The notes beneath the pieces are model-generated. The model saw nothing but the letters and a program-made list of their open reading frames with translations, was not told where the DNA came from and ran no database searches. A DNA stretch of 64,000 nt from Planctomycetota bacterium (GTDB taxonomy: Bacteria; Planctomycetota; B15-G4; JADJEK01), in contig JADJEK010000001.1 in the NCBI GenBank assembly GCA_016709145.1, forward strand, positions 930,001 through 994,000, written 5' to 3'. Both the position numbers and the translations under genes were made by a program. Of this stretch, positions 17,115 to 24,223 are shown one piece after another. Position 1 is the first letter of the stretch, and each line of letters opens with the position of its first letter.

Positions 17115-18557
17115 TCACGTGCATGGTATCCGAAACGTCGGAGCGTAATTTGCCCCGCCGGTGTGCTCGTAGCATTGGATCGTGCATGTCGCGTTCAACC
17201 GATGCCCGAGGAAGAGAGCGAACGGACCCGGCACGGCCAGAAACAGGTGAACGACACTCGCCCCGGTCCTGGAGACGACTGACGAGATCCGTTGCTTCGC
17301 CTCCTCAACGGCCAAGTTGATCTGATCTGCGCTGACCATGGCGTCCGAGCTGTGCAGAACAAGCTCCAAGGGCAGCGAACCAAGAAAGCCCCGCACATCA
17401 TCAGCGATTACCCGCTTCACCGAGAGCACGACAGCGATCTCATCCGCCTGCTCACTCCCGCCTTCTTCAGCACCCCAGTCATACGCAGGCGTATCCGCGT
17501 CGGCGTGCTGATTGGTCCTTAGGAAAGCTCCATGATTCTCGACTTCAATGGCGAAGCCGCCAGTAGCTGAGAACGCGGAACCGATAGCCACTGAAGCTGA
17601 AAGCCTCCGGGTGCCCTCAAGGCGGATAAGGCGAGGCGCCCCACTGGAGCGAACCCAGTCACTCGTTTGAGCCAGCTCCTCAAGCCCGGCTCTCCAGTCG
17701 TCCGCTCCCGGAAAATCCCGCGCGCCACGCCCGGAAAAGCGCTCCCAATCCAAGACTAGCTCGGGCCGCTCTACCCAGCGGGACTCCGACTCGCTTGCAG
17801 TGAAGAGCCGAGTTCTGCCTAGCGTTGGAAACTGGACTCCCGGTGCGGCCGCTCGAATCGTCTCCACAAGCTCAAGTCGAGTGACCGGCTCCGCGACTCT
17901 CGACGCGATGAGGGCTCCGAGAGCAGCTCTGATCGCGGCGACCTGTGTACTGTTCAGCGCACAGCTCTCAGGAATATGGCGTTCCAGGCTGTCTCTGAAG
18001 CTGGCCAATGCGAGCTCGAGTTTCCTGGGCGCCTCGAAGTCGATCTCGACCATCTTGAAGACAAACTCAGCGTACGCACGGTCCCTGGTGCTGCCGTCCA
18101 TGACTTTCTCGACGAGCTCATCGAATGTTCCATCGTGGATGGACGAGACCCCGTCATAGAACGGCAACGCCCGTCGGGCCCGATCGAGCGCCCGGCACAG
18201 GGCGCGCAAATCCTCGTTCACCTCGGGACAGACCAGCCGGTAGGCGCGGTACGCACCTGGATGTGCCTGCTCCAGCTCCAAGAAGTGACTTATCTCAGGC
18301 CAGAACTCGCTCGGGGTGAGTCGATGGTCCTTGTACTCATTGAACTCGCGCCAGTTCCCCCTCCCTGGAACGAAGAACCTGGCCTCAGTGTCACCGAGAG
18401 CTTCGCGAATCGCCTGGGAGAACCTACTCTGCGCGAGCCACACCGGTACTCGCGCAAGAAGCATGGCTTCCTGAAAGCTGAGACCATGCTCCGCGATCTC
18501 ACCGCCAGTCGCCTCGTTTCCCAGGAGAGAGCCCGGCTTTGACTTCTTGTCAGACAT
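17115..18557 (-). CDS. cap4: CBASS effector Cap4: DUF4297-like nuclease plus SAVED domain
   Basis: A 480-residue protein. The N-terminal 200 residues resemble the DUF4297 double-stranded DNA endonuclease domain of Cap4, with a PD-(D/E)xK-like set in GDTEAR (D56) and NEYKDH (E74, K76). The C-terminal 190 residues match the SAVED nucleotide-sensing domain, recognisable in VHLFLAVPGPFALFLGHRLNA followed by QCYEHTGGANYAPTFRI. Cap4 effectors bind the cyclic oligonucleotide made by the CD-NTase and then degrade DNA. ATG 18557 was chosen because GGGGAGG lies at good distance; ATG 18563 is also possible. The gene overlaps the cap3 stop by 8 bases. An attC-like site follows its stop. Confidence 0.85.
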   Translation of the reverse strand: MSDKKSKPGSLLGNEATGGEIAEHGLSFQEAMLLARVPVWLAQSRFSQAIREALGDTEARFFVPGRGNWREFNEYKDHRLTPSEFWPEISHFLELEQAHPGAYRAYRLVCPEVNEDLRALCRALDRARRALPFYDGVSSIHDGTFDELVEKVMDGSTRDRAYAEFVFKMVEIDFEAPRKLELALASFRDSLERHIPESCALNSTQVAAIRAALGALIASRVAEPVTRLELVETIRAAAPGVQFPTLGRTRLFTASESESRWVERPELVLDWERFSGRGARDFPGADDWRAGLEELAQTSDWVRSSGAPRLIRLEGTRRLSASVAIGSAFSATGGFAIEVENHGAFLRTNQHADADTPAYDWGAEEGGSEQADEIAVVLSVKRVIADDVRGFLGSLPLELVLHSSDAMVSADQINLAVEEAKQRISSVVSRTGASVVHLFLAVPGPFALFLGHRLNATCTIQCYEHTGGANYAPTFRIPCT

Positions 18558-19035
18558 GAGCATCCTCCCCTGCAAAGACAAGCGTCGCTGGCATAGGCGG
18601 CGTGTTGGCCCGGAAGATCGTCGCGCTTGCGTCGATTCGATGCTCAGCAGTCAGTTTCACGATGAGGAGGGCCACGAAGTTCGCGCCAACGTATTCGTCA
18701 TCGGCGATGCTTTGAACTGACTCGATGTCGCGCGTGCTCGGAGTAGGAGCGAAGGATGGATGCGAGTGCCACTCACCGAGGTAGTTGAACCTCTTGTAGT
18801 CGCGCTCAGTACGGTCGAAGAACCGCGCCAATGCTTTAAGGACTGCACGCAGGGACCGAACGAACGTCGCAATCGTGCCGCCCCCGTGATCTACGGTGAA
18901 GTCAGCAACCCGGAAGCGACCTGGCTGAAGGCATTCCCCCATGAGGATGCCGCCAATCTCGCGCTGGCGACCGCGGCGCAAGTGCTCACGAAAGCGTGCC
19001 TCGATGTCTACCGAGACCTCAATCACTGCTTCCAT
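18550..19035 (-). CDS. cap3: CBASS Cap3: JAMM/MPN isopeptidase
   Basis: A 161-residue JAB-domain metalloprotease. The JAMM signature is complete: E27 in REIGGILMGE, then HSHPSFAPTPSTRD with H90, H92, S100 and D103. In type II CBASS, Cap3 removes CD-NTase from the targets to which Cap2 joins it. ATG 19035 has GAGG eight bases upstream and was preferred to GTG 19041. The start overlaps the cap2 end by 17 bases and the stop overlaps the cap4 start, so the three genes are translationally linked. Confidence 0.93.
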   Translation of the reverse strand: MEAVIEVSVDIEARFREHLRRGRQREIGGILMGECLQPGRFRVADFTVDHGGGTIATFVRSLRAVLKALARFFDRTERDYKRFNYLGEWHSHPSFAPTPSTRDIESVQSIADDEYVGANFVALLIVKLTAEHRIDASATIFRANTPPMPATLVFAGEDAHV

Positions 19036-20767
19036 GTGCACCTCGCTTGACTACTTCGCCAAGAAAGTCGATGTTGTCCTGCGAGAGCGATTCCGCCTTC
19101 CCTGCAGGAACGTCCGTCGGCGCACCGATGTCCAAGCCAATAGCGTGGAATGGTTCCTCAAAGAGCCACCCGCGCTCTAAACCGATGACGTAGAGGCTCT
19201 TGGGAAAAGTGGAAGGCTCGTGTTCCTCAAGGATGTCAAGAGCGAGCCGAGCCGCGTGGTGGGCGATGACCGCTACGTCCGCATCAGTCGCAATGAGTGG
19301 CTGTCCGTCGGCAGCGTCTGCTGCGTATGGCTTAGCTGGAGTCCCTGGAGCAGGCTCCTTGTCTTCGAGATATGAGTGGAATCGTGCTCTTGCCGCGAAT
19401 GGGTCTGGGTCCTTTCCCGAGCGAAAGCGAGCTACGAATCCACCGATCCCACCGCCAAAGACCTCGAGCCAAACCATAGGTGTTTGTGCCTGCCTTACGG
19501 TCTCGGCGAGCACGTTGAAGGTGCGCGGGTTTGCCGTGGCATCAACGACTACGTCACACGCGCTAAGCTGCCCCAGCAGGTAGGATACGGTTGATGATGG
19601 CTCCTGCCCAGAAAGCCTAGACCTCGCGACCCGAACGTTCATGTCCGATGCCAAGGCTTCCATCTGGGCTTTCATCCCATCGACCTTGTGCTCCCCAACG
19701 TTGCGATAATCAAGTGTATGTCGCTCCAGGTTTCCGGGAAGAACTATGTCGTCATCGACCAGGAGAAAGTCGCGCACGCCACATCGCGCCAGGGAGAGTG
19801 CGATTTTGCTGCCCGCCGAGCCCAGACCAACTACGCCGACGCGCTTTCTCGACACGACTTCGGCACCATCACCGGTGCGAAGCGGCTCAGTCGGAATCCG
19901 GAACGTAGCAAGCTCAGTAACCCGGCCGTCTTCCTTGTTCGCTAGCCAGAGGACGTGCACGCCATGTGCGCTGTTTCGCAAGAACAGGAGCGTAATGGCA
20001 CTCTCCTCAGCTGGCTCCAGCGCGTCGAGACAACCGCACTTTCGGAGCTCTTCCCTCAGGGTGGAAAGGGACTCTCCCGCGTATGAGTCTCTCGGGAGGT
20101 CTGTCCTGACAAACCTTGCCTTCAAGGAGAATCCAGCTGTGAGGTCGAGCGTCTTTGGTAGCGCCGGCGCCATCCAGGGCTCCTGACTCGCGCGCTGTGC
20201 ACTCCGAACATGGAGAGTTGAGTTCCCACCTCGACGTACGAACCTCATGTCGAGGGTACCTACCGTCCCCGGAGGGAGGTCTGAGATGAACACCTCGAAC
20301 TCGGGCGTGATCGCAACCCGCCAGCTCTCGCGCCGAAGGCTCTGTCCGAGGGACTCCTGATGCCGGGAAGCGACAACCCGGAGCTGATCCTCGGAATCTC
20401 CCTTCTCTGTCGAGAGGAGCTTATAGGCAGACTCCAGCAAGTCAGCGCCAGTGATTCCAGGCTCCCAGTTGTCGGGCCCCCATTCCAGGCAGAGCTCGCC
20501 ACTGCCTCCAAGGTACTGGTGACTAGACCAGCGCTGGCCGGGATCTCTGGGTGAGACAGTCGGGGGAGCGGCCGGAAACAGCGCGGGGTACTCGAGAACA
20601 ACCTCGTAGTCGACGCCTCCAACCTGGATGTCGGCTTGAACTGTGAGGTTGCTACCGGACAGGGCCCATGTGGGACCCTTCAACCAAGGCGCCTTCGCAT
20701 CGAGTTGCTTGATCGCCTCGCGCTCGGTCGTCACTCGGGCGTCATCTTGTAGCCACCATAACGTCAT
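19019..20767 (-). CDS. cap2: CBASS Cap2: E2-E1 fusion, E1 catalytic cysteine not found
   Basis: A 582-residue ubiquitin-like transferase. Residues about 30-125 are a UBC/E2 fold with the expected catalytic C93 in ELCLEWGPDNW. Residues about 305-540 are a ThiF/E1 adenylation domain with GVVGLGSAGS, acidic VDDD, NLERHTL with Arg349, K361 in NVGEHK, and DVVVDATANP. Cap2 joins the C-terminus of the CD-NTase to target molecules and primes it. No cysteine occurs after C404, although Cap2 proteins normally carry an E1 catalytic Cys in that part. ATG 20767 overlaps the CD-NTase stop as ATGA; upstream residues in the frame are shadow. The CD-NTase ends in Gly-Phe-Ala, a plausible tail for transfer. 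Confidence 0.92.
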   Translation of the reverse strand: MTLWWLQDDARVTTEREAIKQLDAKAPWLKGPTWALSGSNLTVQADIQVGGVDYEVVLEYPALFPAAPPTVSPRDPGQRWSSHQYLGGSGELCLEWGPDNWEPGITGADLLESAYKLLSTEKGDSEDQLRVVASRHQESLGQSLRRESWRVAITPEFEVFISDLPPGTVGTLDMRFVRRGGNSTLHVRSAQRASQEPWMAPALPKTLDLTAGFSLKARFVRTDLPRDSYAGESLSTLREELRKCGCLDALEPAEESAITLLFLRNSAHGVHVLWLANKEDGRVTELATFRIPTEPLRTGDGAEVVSRKRVGVVGLGSAGSKIALSLARCGVRDFLLVDDDIVLPGNLERHTLDYRNVGEHKVDGMKAQMEALASDMNVRVARSRLSGQEPSSTVSYLLGQLSACDVVVDATANPRTFNVLAETVRQAQTPMVWLEVFGGGIGGFVARFRSGKDPDPFAARARFHSYLEDKEPAPGTPAKPYAADAADGQPLIATDADVAVIAHHAARLALDILEEHEPSTFPKSLYVIGLERGWLFEEPFHAIGLDIGAPTDVPAGKAESLSQDNIDFLGEVVKRGAHGSSD

Positions 20768-21771
20768 GCGAATCCGTCCGGTTTGTTCGGGCGAATTGGC
20801 CGGTCCGGAAACGTAAGCGACTCCGTCGCCGTCGCGCCGGTGAGCAGCCCGACTGCTTTCTTCGCATCGCCGAACTTTGGAAAGCGGTCCCCGAAAATCT
20901 GACGCCACAGCGCCAAGGCCTTGTCCCCATCGTCCTCGTCGAGCGCCTTTCGGCCCGTCTCGGCGTGGGCTTTGGCTTTGTTGTAGAAGCCCTCGAAGGC
21001 ATCGAAGCTGAGCCCGCCTGTCACGGAGTTCCCAGGAACACCGGGGTCAGCGATGAACGGCACTTGGCCCTGCGAGACATGCCAGGCGTAGGTGCTGACA
21101 AAAGACTCGAACATTCCGACGAACAGTTCACCGTAGTGCTTCTCGGTAAAGCTCATCGACTTGGCCGTGAAGCACTCGAGGACGAATCCCTTGGGCTTCT
21201 TGCTCACGGTCGGGTTTTGGCGCCGCCACCACTTGACCATCTTGACCGACGGCTTGAATCGACCATCCGACCTCGTGTTCACCTCGGTCGTCCAAGCGGT
21301 GTGCTGGGGCGGATTCGTTTCGATCCACTCCTCAAGCTTGCGATCAGCGATGTAGAGCTTTCCACCGTGCCCGACCGGCTCGATTACCGGAACCACGTCC
21401 ATGTCCGCGTCCGCCGTCTCGATTCCGACCGAGCGCTGCTGCTTACGGATGACCCCGTACTTCTCCGTCAGCGCCTTGTACAAGAGCTCCACCACATCCG
21501 CCGGCGAATCGTCCAGCGAGTGGTTGGTCACAATGATGATGTCAACGTCCGGGCGTTCGACATCCTCGCCGTTCTTCTGGGGCCGGATCGCGGTGTCGCG
21601 TTTGTAGGATCCGGACAAGAACGTCCGAACATGAACTCCCTTGAAGGTGTCGTGCTTGGAGAGGAAGTCGCGCAGGGTCGTATGTGCCTGACTGGCGCGC
21701 GCCTTAGTGGTCTTGCTTGGCTCTATGTCCCTGACGAAGTTGTCGAAGGCTGACTGCGGAGTCTTGGTCAT
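20764..21771 (-). CDS. CBASS cyclic oligonucleotide synthase (CD-NTase)
   Basis: A 335-residue nucleotidyltransferase of the OAS/SMODS type. The fingerprint is FLSGSYKRDT (G54, S55), PDVDIII with catalytic D75 and D77, and a third acid at D125 in DMDVVPVI. The C-terminal half has the helical SMODS-associated region. These enzymes make cyclic di- or trinucleotides on phage infection. Order CD-NTase, Cap2, Cap3, Cap4 is the same as in the Enterobacter cloacae CdnD system, so clade D and a trinucleotide product are likely but unproven. AGGGGA precedes ATG 21771. The stop overlaps cap2. Confidence 0.93.
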   Translation of the reverse strand: MTKTPQSAFDNFVRDIEPSKTTKARASQAHTTLRDFLSKHDTFKGVHVRTFLSGSYKRDTAIRPQKNGEDVERPDVDIIIVTNHSLDDSPADVVELLYKALTEKYGVIRKQQRSVGIETADADMDVVPVIEPVGHGGKLYIADRKLEEWIETNPPQHTAWTTEVNTRSDGRFKPSVKMVKWWRRQNPTVSKKPKGFVLECFTAKSMSFTEKHYGELFVGMFESFVSTYAWHVSQGQVPFIADPGVPGNSVTGGLSFDAFEGFYNKAKAHAETGRKALDEDDGDKALALWRQIFGDRFPKFGDAKKAVGLLTGATATESLTFPDRPIRPNKPDGFA

Positions 21772-21826
21772 CTTATCCCCTAGAAGTCACTGACCGTATG
21801 GCCAGCAGAATCTATCGCATTAGGCG

Positions 21827-21916
21827 AATCAACTGCCAGCGGAAGTCCGTCTGTACAACGCTCCGGTACAGCCACGGGCCGCGCAGCGGACCGTCCGCTG
21901 CGATCGGTTGTTATGC
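21827..21916 (-). other. attC-like recombination site B (after the HEPN-like gene)
   Basis: On the minus strand the 90-bp site starts GCATAACAA (R'', 21916-21910) and ends GTTGATT (R', 21833-21827). CAGCGGACGGTCCG near the start pairs with the reverse of CGGACTTCCGCTG near the end, leaving one extra base on the R'' side. The apical part has its own stem CTGTAC/GTACAG. The TAA stop of the HEPN-like gene lies inside R'', common in gene cassettes. R' deviates from GTTRRRY at one base, so this is the weakest of the three sites. Confidence 0.5.
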
Positions 21917-22399
21917 CGCCTCATCGATCCACCTCTTCACGCCATCGTGGAGTTCGTAGCAACCATCGAGAATCGCGAGCGCTGTACGCAGGATGACGTG
22001 GTCGCGCGCAACATCCGCGATGGGGCCGTCGGGGTACTTCCCGCCGTGGAACAGGTTGTTTCTTGCGGTCTTGAGAAGGCGAAGGACGTACGCCTCCTCA
22101 GACTCCCGAGGACCCTGCACGATCGGGTCCCACCCAAGCTTGTCGCCGCGCACAACTTAGCACTGCGGAGTAAGCAGCTTGAGCTTGGCCACCGCTTCGG
22201 CGAACCCGGGAGCTGCGACCTGCGCGAACCGCCCTTGCACTTCGCTACCGAACCGATCCCAATCGGGCTCGGCTCCATTGTTTCGCCCCGTCCTGAGAAA
22301 GCCCTCTCGCTTGAGCGCGCACTCAAACACGGAGAACTTCCAGAAGAAGTCGAGAACGAGGTCACGGTCGAGCATGTCGGGTGGAAGTCTGAAAGTCAT
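21911..22399 (-). pseudogene. HEPN-like protein interrupted by an in-frame TAA
   Basis: One reading frame runs from ATG 22399 to the TAA at 21913-21911, broken only by a TAA at 22159-22157. Joined, the product would be about 161 residues. The first half is amphipathic helical (LDRDLVLDFFWKFSVFECAL); the second contains RNNLFHGGKYPDG, an Rx4H motif of HEPN domains, many of which are RNases in defence or toxin systems. A GTG restart lies three bases after the stop (22153) with no clear ribosome site. A nonsense mutation or a base error explains it best; two short proteins are less likely. It sits alone between attC-like sites B and C. Confidence 0.7.
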
Positions 22400-22425
22400 C
22401 CTCGGTCCTCACGCCTCCTCAGTCG

Positions 22426-22485
22426 GCCTAACGCGCAGCATCAGCTGCGGCGCGAAGCGCCGTCAGCTGCATGCTGTTGTTAGGC
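22426..22485 (-). other. attC recombination site C (best match)
   Basis: On the minus strand the 60-bp site begins GCCTAACAA (R'', 22485-22479) and ends GCGTTAGGC (R' 22432-22426), a perfect match to RYYYAAC/GTTRRRY. The stem pairs CAGCAT-CAGCTG-CGGCG on both sides, with an extra G and an extra A on the R'' side only. Extrahelical bases in this arm are the hallmark that sets attC polarity, and they agree with the minus-strand gene direction. It lies 38 bases past the stop of the gene at 22523. Confidence 0.85.
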
Positions 22486-22522
22486 GCCTGTTCAATGGTG
22501 CTGTGGTCTCCCGTCAACGGCA

Positions 22523-22891
22523 TCAGCTCTCTTGCCTTGGTGTGCTTGGTCGAATCTCGGTCACTCGATCTAGGCGCAGTAAAAGCCTTCTACCCTTCTT
22601 CACGCGCAGGGTCAGATAGGCTGACTCGAGCTCCTTCACGACGCAGTCTACCGCTCCGGAGAACTCGGTAAGGCGACCGCCGCGGTTATAGCTGACCGCG
22701 ACCTCAGTCCTCTCTCGGGCTAGCAGCAGATGGGGATCTGTCTTGACTGATACTTGGGTGCGAACCGGCGGCAGCCCGGCAAGGGTCGCCAAGTCCCCCA
22801 GCGTCACGACCTCTGCGCGTGCTTTGAGGAGCTCATAGAGGCGAAGGGCCAGCTGAGCTGTGGCGGGACACCCTCTGGCGGTGGATGGCAA
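22523..22891 (-). CDS. Small protein of unknown function, possible winged-helix N-terminus
   Basis: A 122-residue protein starting at TTG 22891, with an attC site just after its stop. The first 45 residues look like a helix-turn-helix (LALRLYELLKARAEVVTLGDLATLAGL). The rest is beta-rich and basic (VAVSYNRGGRLTEFSG, LTLRVKKGRRLLLRLDRV). No family was recognised. The start is uncertain: TTG is the first possible codon after the duplicated flank, and no attC or attI site is seen before it. Confidence 0.55.
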   Translation of the reverse strand: MPSTARGCPATAQLALRLYELLKARAEVVTLGDLATLAGLPPVRTQVSVKTDPHLLLARERTEVAVSYNRGGRLTEFSGAVDCVVKELESAYLTLRVKKGRRLLLRLDRVTEIRPSTPRQES

Positions 22892-22920
22892 GGCGTTGAG
22901 GGCGAAGCACGTCGACCCCC

Positions 22921-23004
22921 AGCATCGGCGCGCGCGGAAGTTCCCTCATGGAATCACCCCGCTTCCGTCGGCCTCGTCTCCCTCATTTCCCAGCGCCCCG
23001 CATC
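22921..23004. repeat. Right copy of the approx. 84-bp direct repeat flanking the CBASS island
   Basis: It contains the intact end of the GT4 gene (RMMRGAGK and stop), the intergenic bases, and the first codons of a homologue of the membrane protein at 16838 (MRELPRAPML), which then breaks off into unrelated sequence. The partner copy is at 16811-16895. Confidence 0.8.
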
Positions 23005-24161
23005 ATCCGTCCGTAGATCCCCAACATCCGTTCGACCATCGCGTCGACGGTCCCCTCGTTTTCATAATGCGCTCGCGCGTTCGCTCCGAGCTTCGCGAGG
23101 AGATCGGCGTCCTGCGCCAGGCGCAGCAGCGCCGCCGCCAGCGCGTCGACGTCGCCCTCGGGGATCACGAGGCCGGTATGGCCGTCGCGGACGGCTTCGC
23201 ACGCGCCGCCCGAGCGCGACGCGATGGACGGGACGCCGACCGAGGCCGCTTCGGCGTAGACGATGCCGAAACCCTCGTAGTCGACCTTCGCGCCATCGCG
23301 CAGCACGAGCGGCGTCAACGCGAAGACGTCGGCCGCTCGGTACAGCGCCGCAAGGACGGTTGAGTCGACGCGGCCGAGGAATGCGACGCGGTCACGCAGT
23401 TCGAGACGCGTGGCTTGGGCTTCGAGGTTCGCACGCTCCGGGCCGTCACTGGTGATGACGAGCTTCAGGTTCGGCACGACCTCGCGCACGCGCGCGACCG
23501 CGTCCAGCAGCAAGTGCTGGCCCTTGCGGCGTTCGTGCCTCGCGACGCAGAGTACCAGCGGATCGGCCGCGCTCCGCGCGAACGGCAACGGCGGCGCGGC
23601 CGTGGAGGGCGGCACCGGCTCGACGCCTGGGGCGACGAGATCGATGGCTCGCGTGACGCCGCCGTCTCGCAGAGCCGCACGCGTGAACTCACTGATCGCG
23701 ACCACCGCGGCTGCCGCGTTCAAGCCCTCGACGACTTCCGCCTTCGCCTTGTCGACCGCGAAGCCGAAGCGGATCCACGGACTCGTGAAGTCCTTGCCCG
23801 CGACGTGGACGAGCGCGGGCGGGCCGGACTCGTTCCAGCGTTCGCCGACGAGGCTGCCGCAGCCTGCGTTCAGCAGGTGGACGACGTCGGCCTTCGTCTT
23901 CGCGGCCAGCGCGAGCAGTTCGTCGCGATGTTCACGTCGCTTGCGCTTCTCGAAGTTGCCGCGGAAGTCGACGAACGTGACCGATCGCTCGCCTTCGCTC
24001 GCGGGTTGGGCTTGCCCGCGTTGGACCGCGACGTGGACCGCGGTGCGCGCCGCGAGTCCGCGCACGAGTGTCCGACCCAGCGTTTGCATACCGCCGGTCG
24101 TCGGTGGGTACTCCGGTGCCACGACGAGCACGGAGCGCGGAAGCGGACGAGACGCGGTCAT
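22983..24161 (-). CDS. GT4-family glycosyltransferase
   Basis: A 392-residue GT-B fold transferase. The N-terminal domain has the usual start (SVLVVAPEYPPTTGGMQTLGRTLVRGL), the middle has VVAISEFTRAAL and the domain junction VLCVARHERRKGQHLLLDAVA, and the C-terminal domain carries the E-x7-E signature in EGFGIVYAEAASVGVPSIAS. It most likely adds a sugar from a nucleotide- or lipid-linked donor during envelope glycan synthesis; the acceptor is unknown. ATG 24161 precedes the canonical N-terminus. Its stop lies inside the right copy of the duplicated flank. Confidence 0.92.
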   Translation of the reverse strand: MTASRPLPRSVLVVAPEYPPTTGGMQTLGRTLVRGLAARTAVHVAVQRGQAQPASEGERSVTFVDFRGNFEKRKRREHRDELLALAAKTKADVVHLLNAGCGSLVGERWNESGPPALVHVAGKDFTSPWIRFGFAVDKAKAEVVEGLNAAAAVVAISEFTRAALRDGGVTRAIDLVAPGVEPVPPSTAAPPLPFARSAADPLVLCVARHERRKGQHLLLDAVARVREVVPNLKLVITSDGPERANLEAQATRLELRDRVAFLGRVDSTVLAALYRAADVFALTPLVLRDGAKVDYEGFGIVYAEAASVGVPSIASRSGGACEAVRDGHTGLVIPEGDVDALAAALLRLAQDADLLAKLGANARAHYENEGTVDAMVERMLGIYGRMMRGAGK

Positions 24162-24172
24162 CGAGCGGGCGG

Positions 24173-24204
24173 ATCCTGCGCGCCGTGGGTGAGGCGCGCA
24201 GGAT
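24173..24204 (-). terminator. Hairpin after the PD40 protein gene
   Basis: A 12-bp stem (24173-24184 with 24193-24204) with an eight-base loop lies 20 bases past the stop at 24224. It has no T-run on the minus strand, so termination is only suggested. Confidence 0.4.
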
Positions 24205-24223
24205 ACCCGCGACCCGCGTGCGA

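Larger units (their letters stand above)
16978..21832 (-). mobile_element. Putative 4.9-kb integron gene cassette carrying the whole CBASS operon
   Basis: The segment from the R' cut point of site B (21833) to that of site A (16978) has cassette structure: a short leader, co-directional genes, then an attC-like site following the last gene. It carries four overlapping genes, which is unusual because most cassettes hold one. No integron integrase is present in the window, so this would be a CALIN-type array. The cassette reading is an inference from the sites. Confidence 0.6.

Noticed and set aside
22157..22159. Programmed readthrough or selenocysteine at the TAA in the HEPN-like gene
   Set aside because: Selenocysteine uses TGA and no recoding structure is apparent; a nonsense change or base error is simpler.
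16838..22983. A transposon or prophage carrying the CBASS genes
   Set aside because: No transposase, integrase or phage gene lies between the flanks, and no terminal inverted repeats were seen. attC-like sites explain the borders better.
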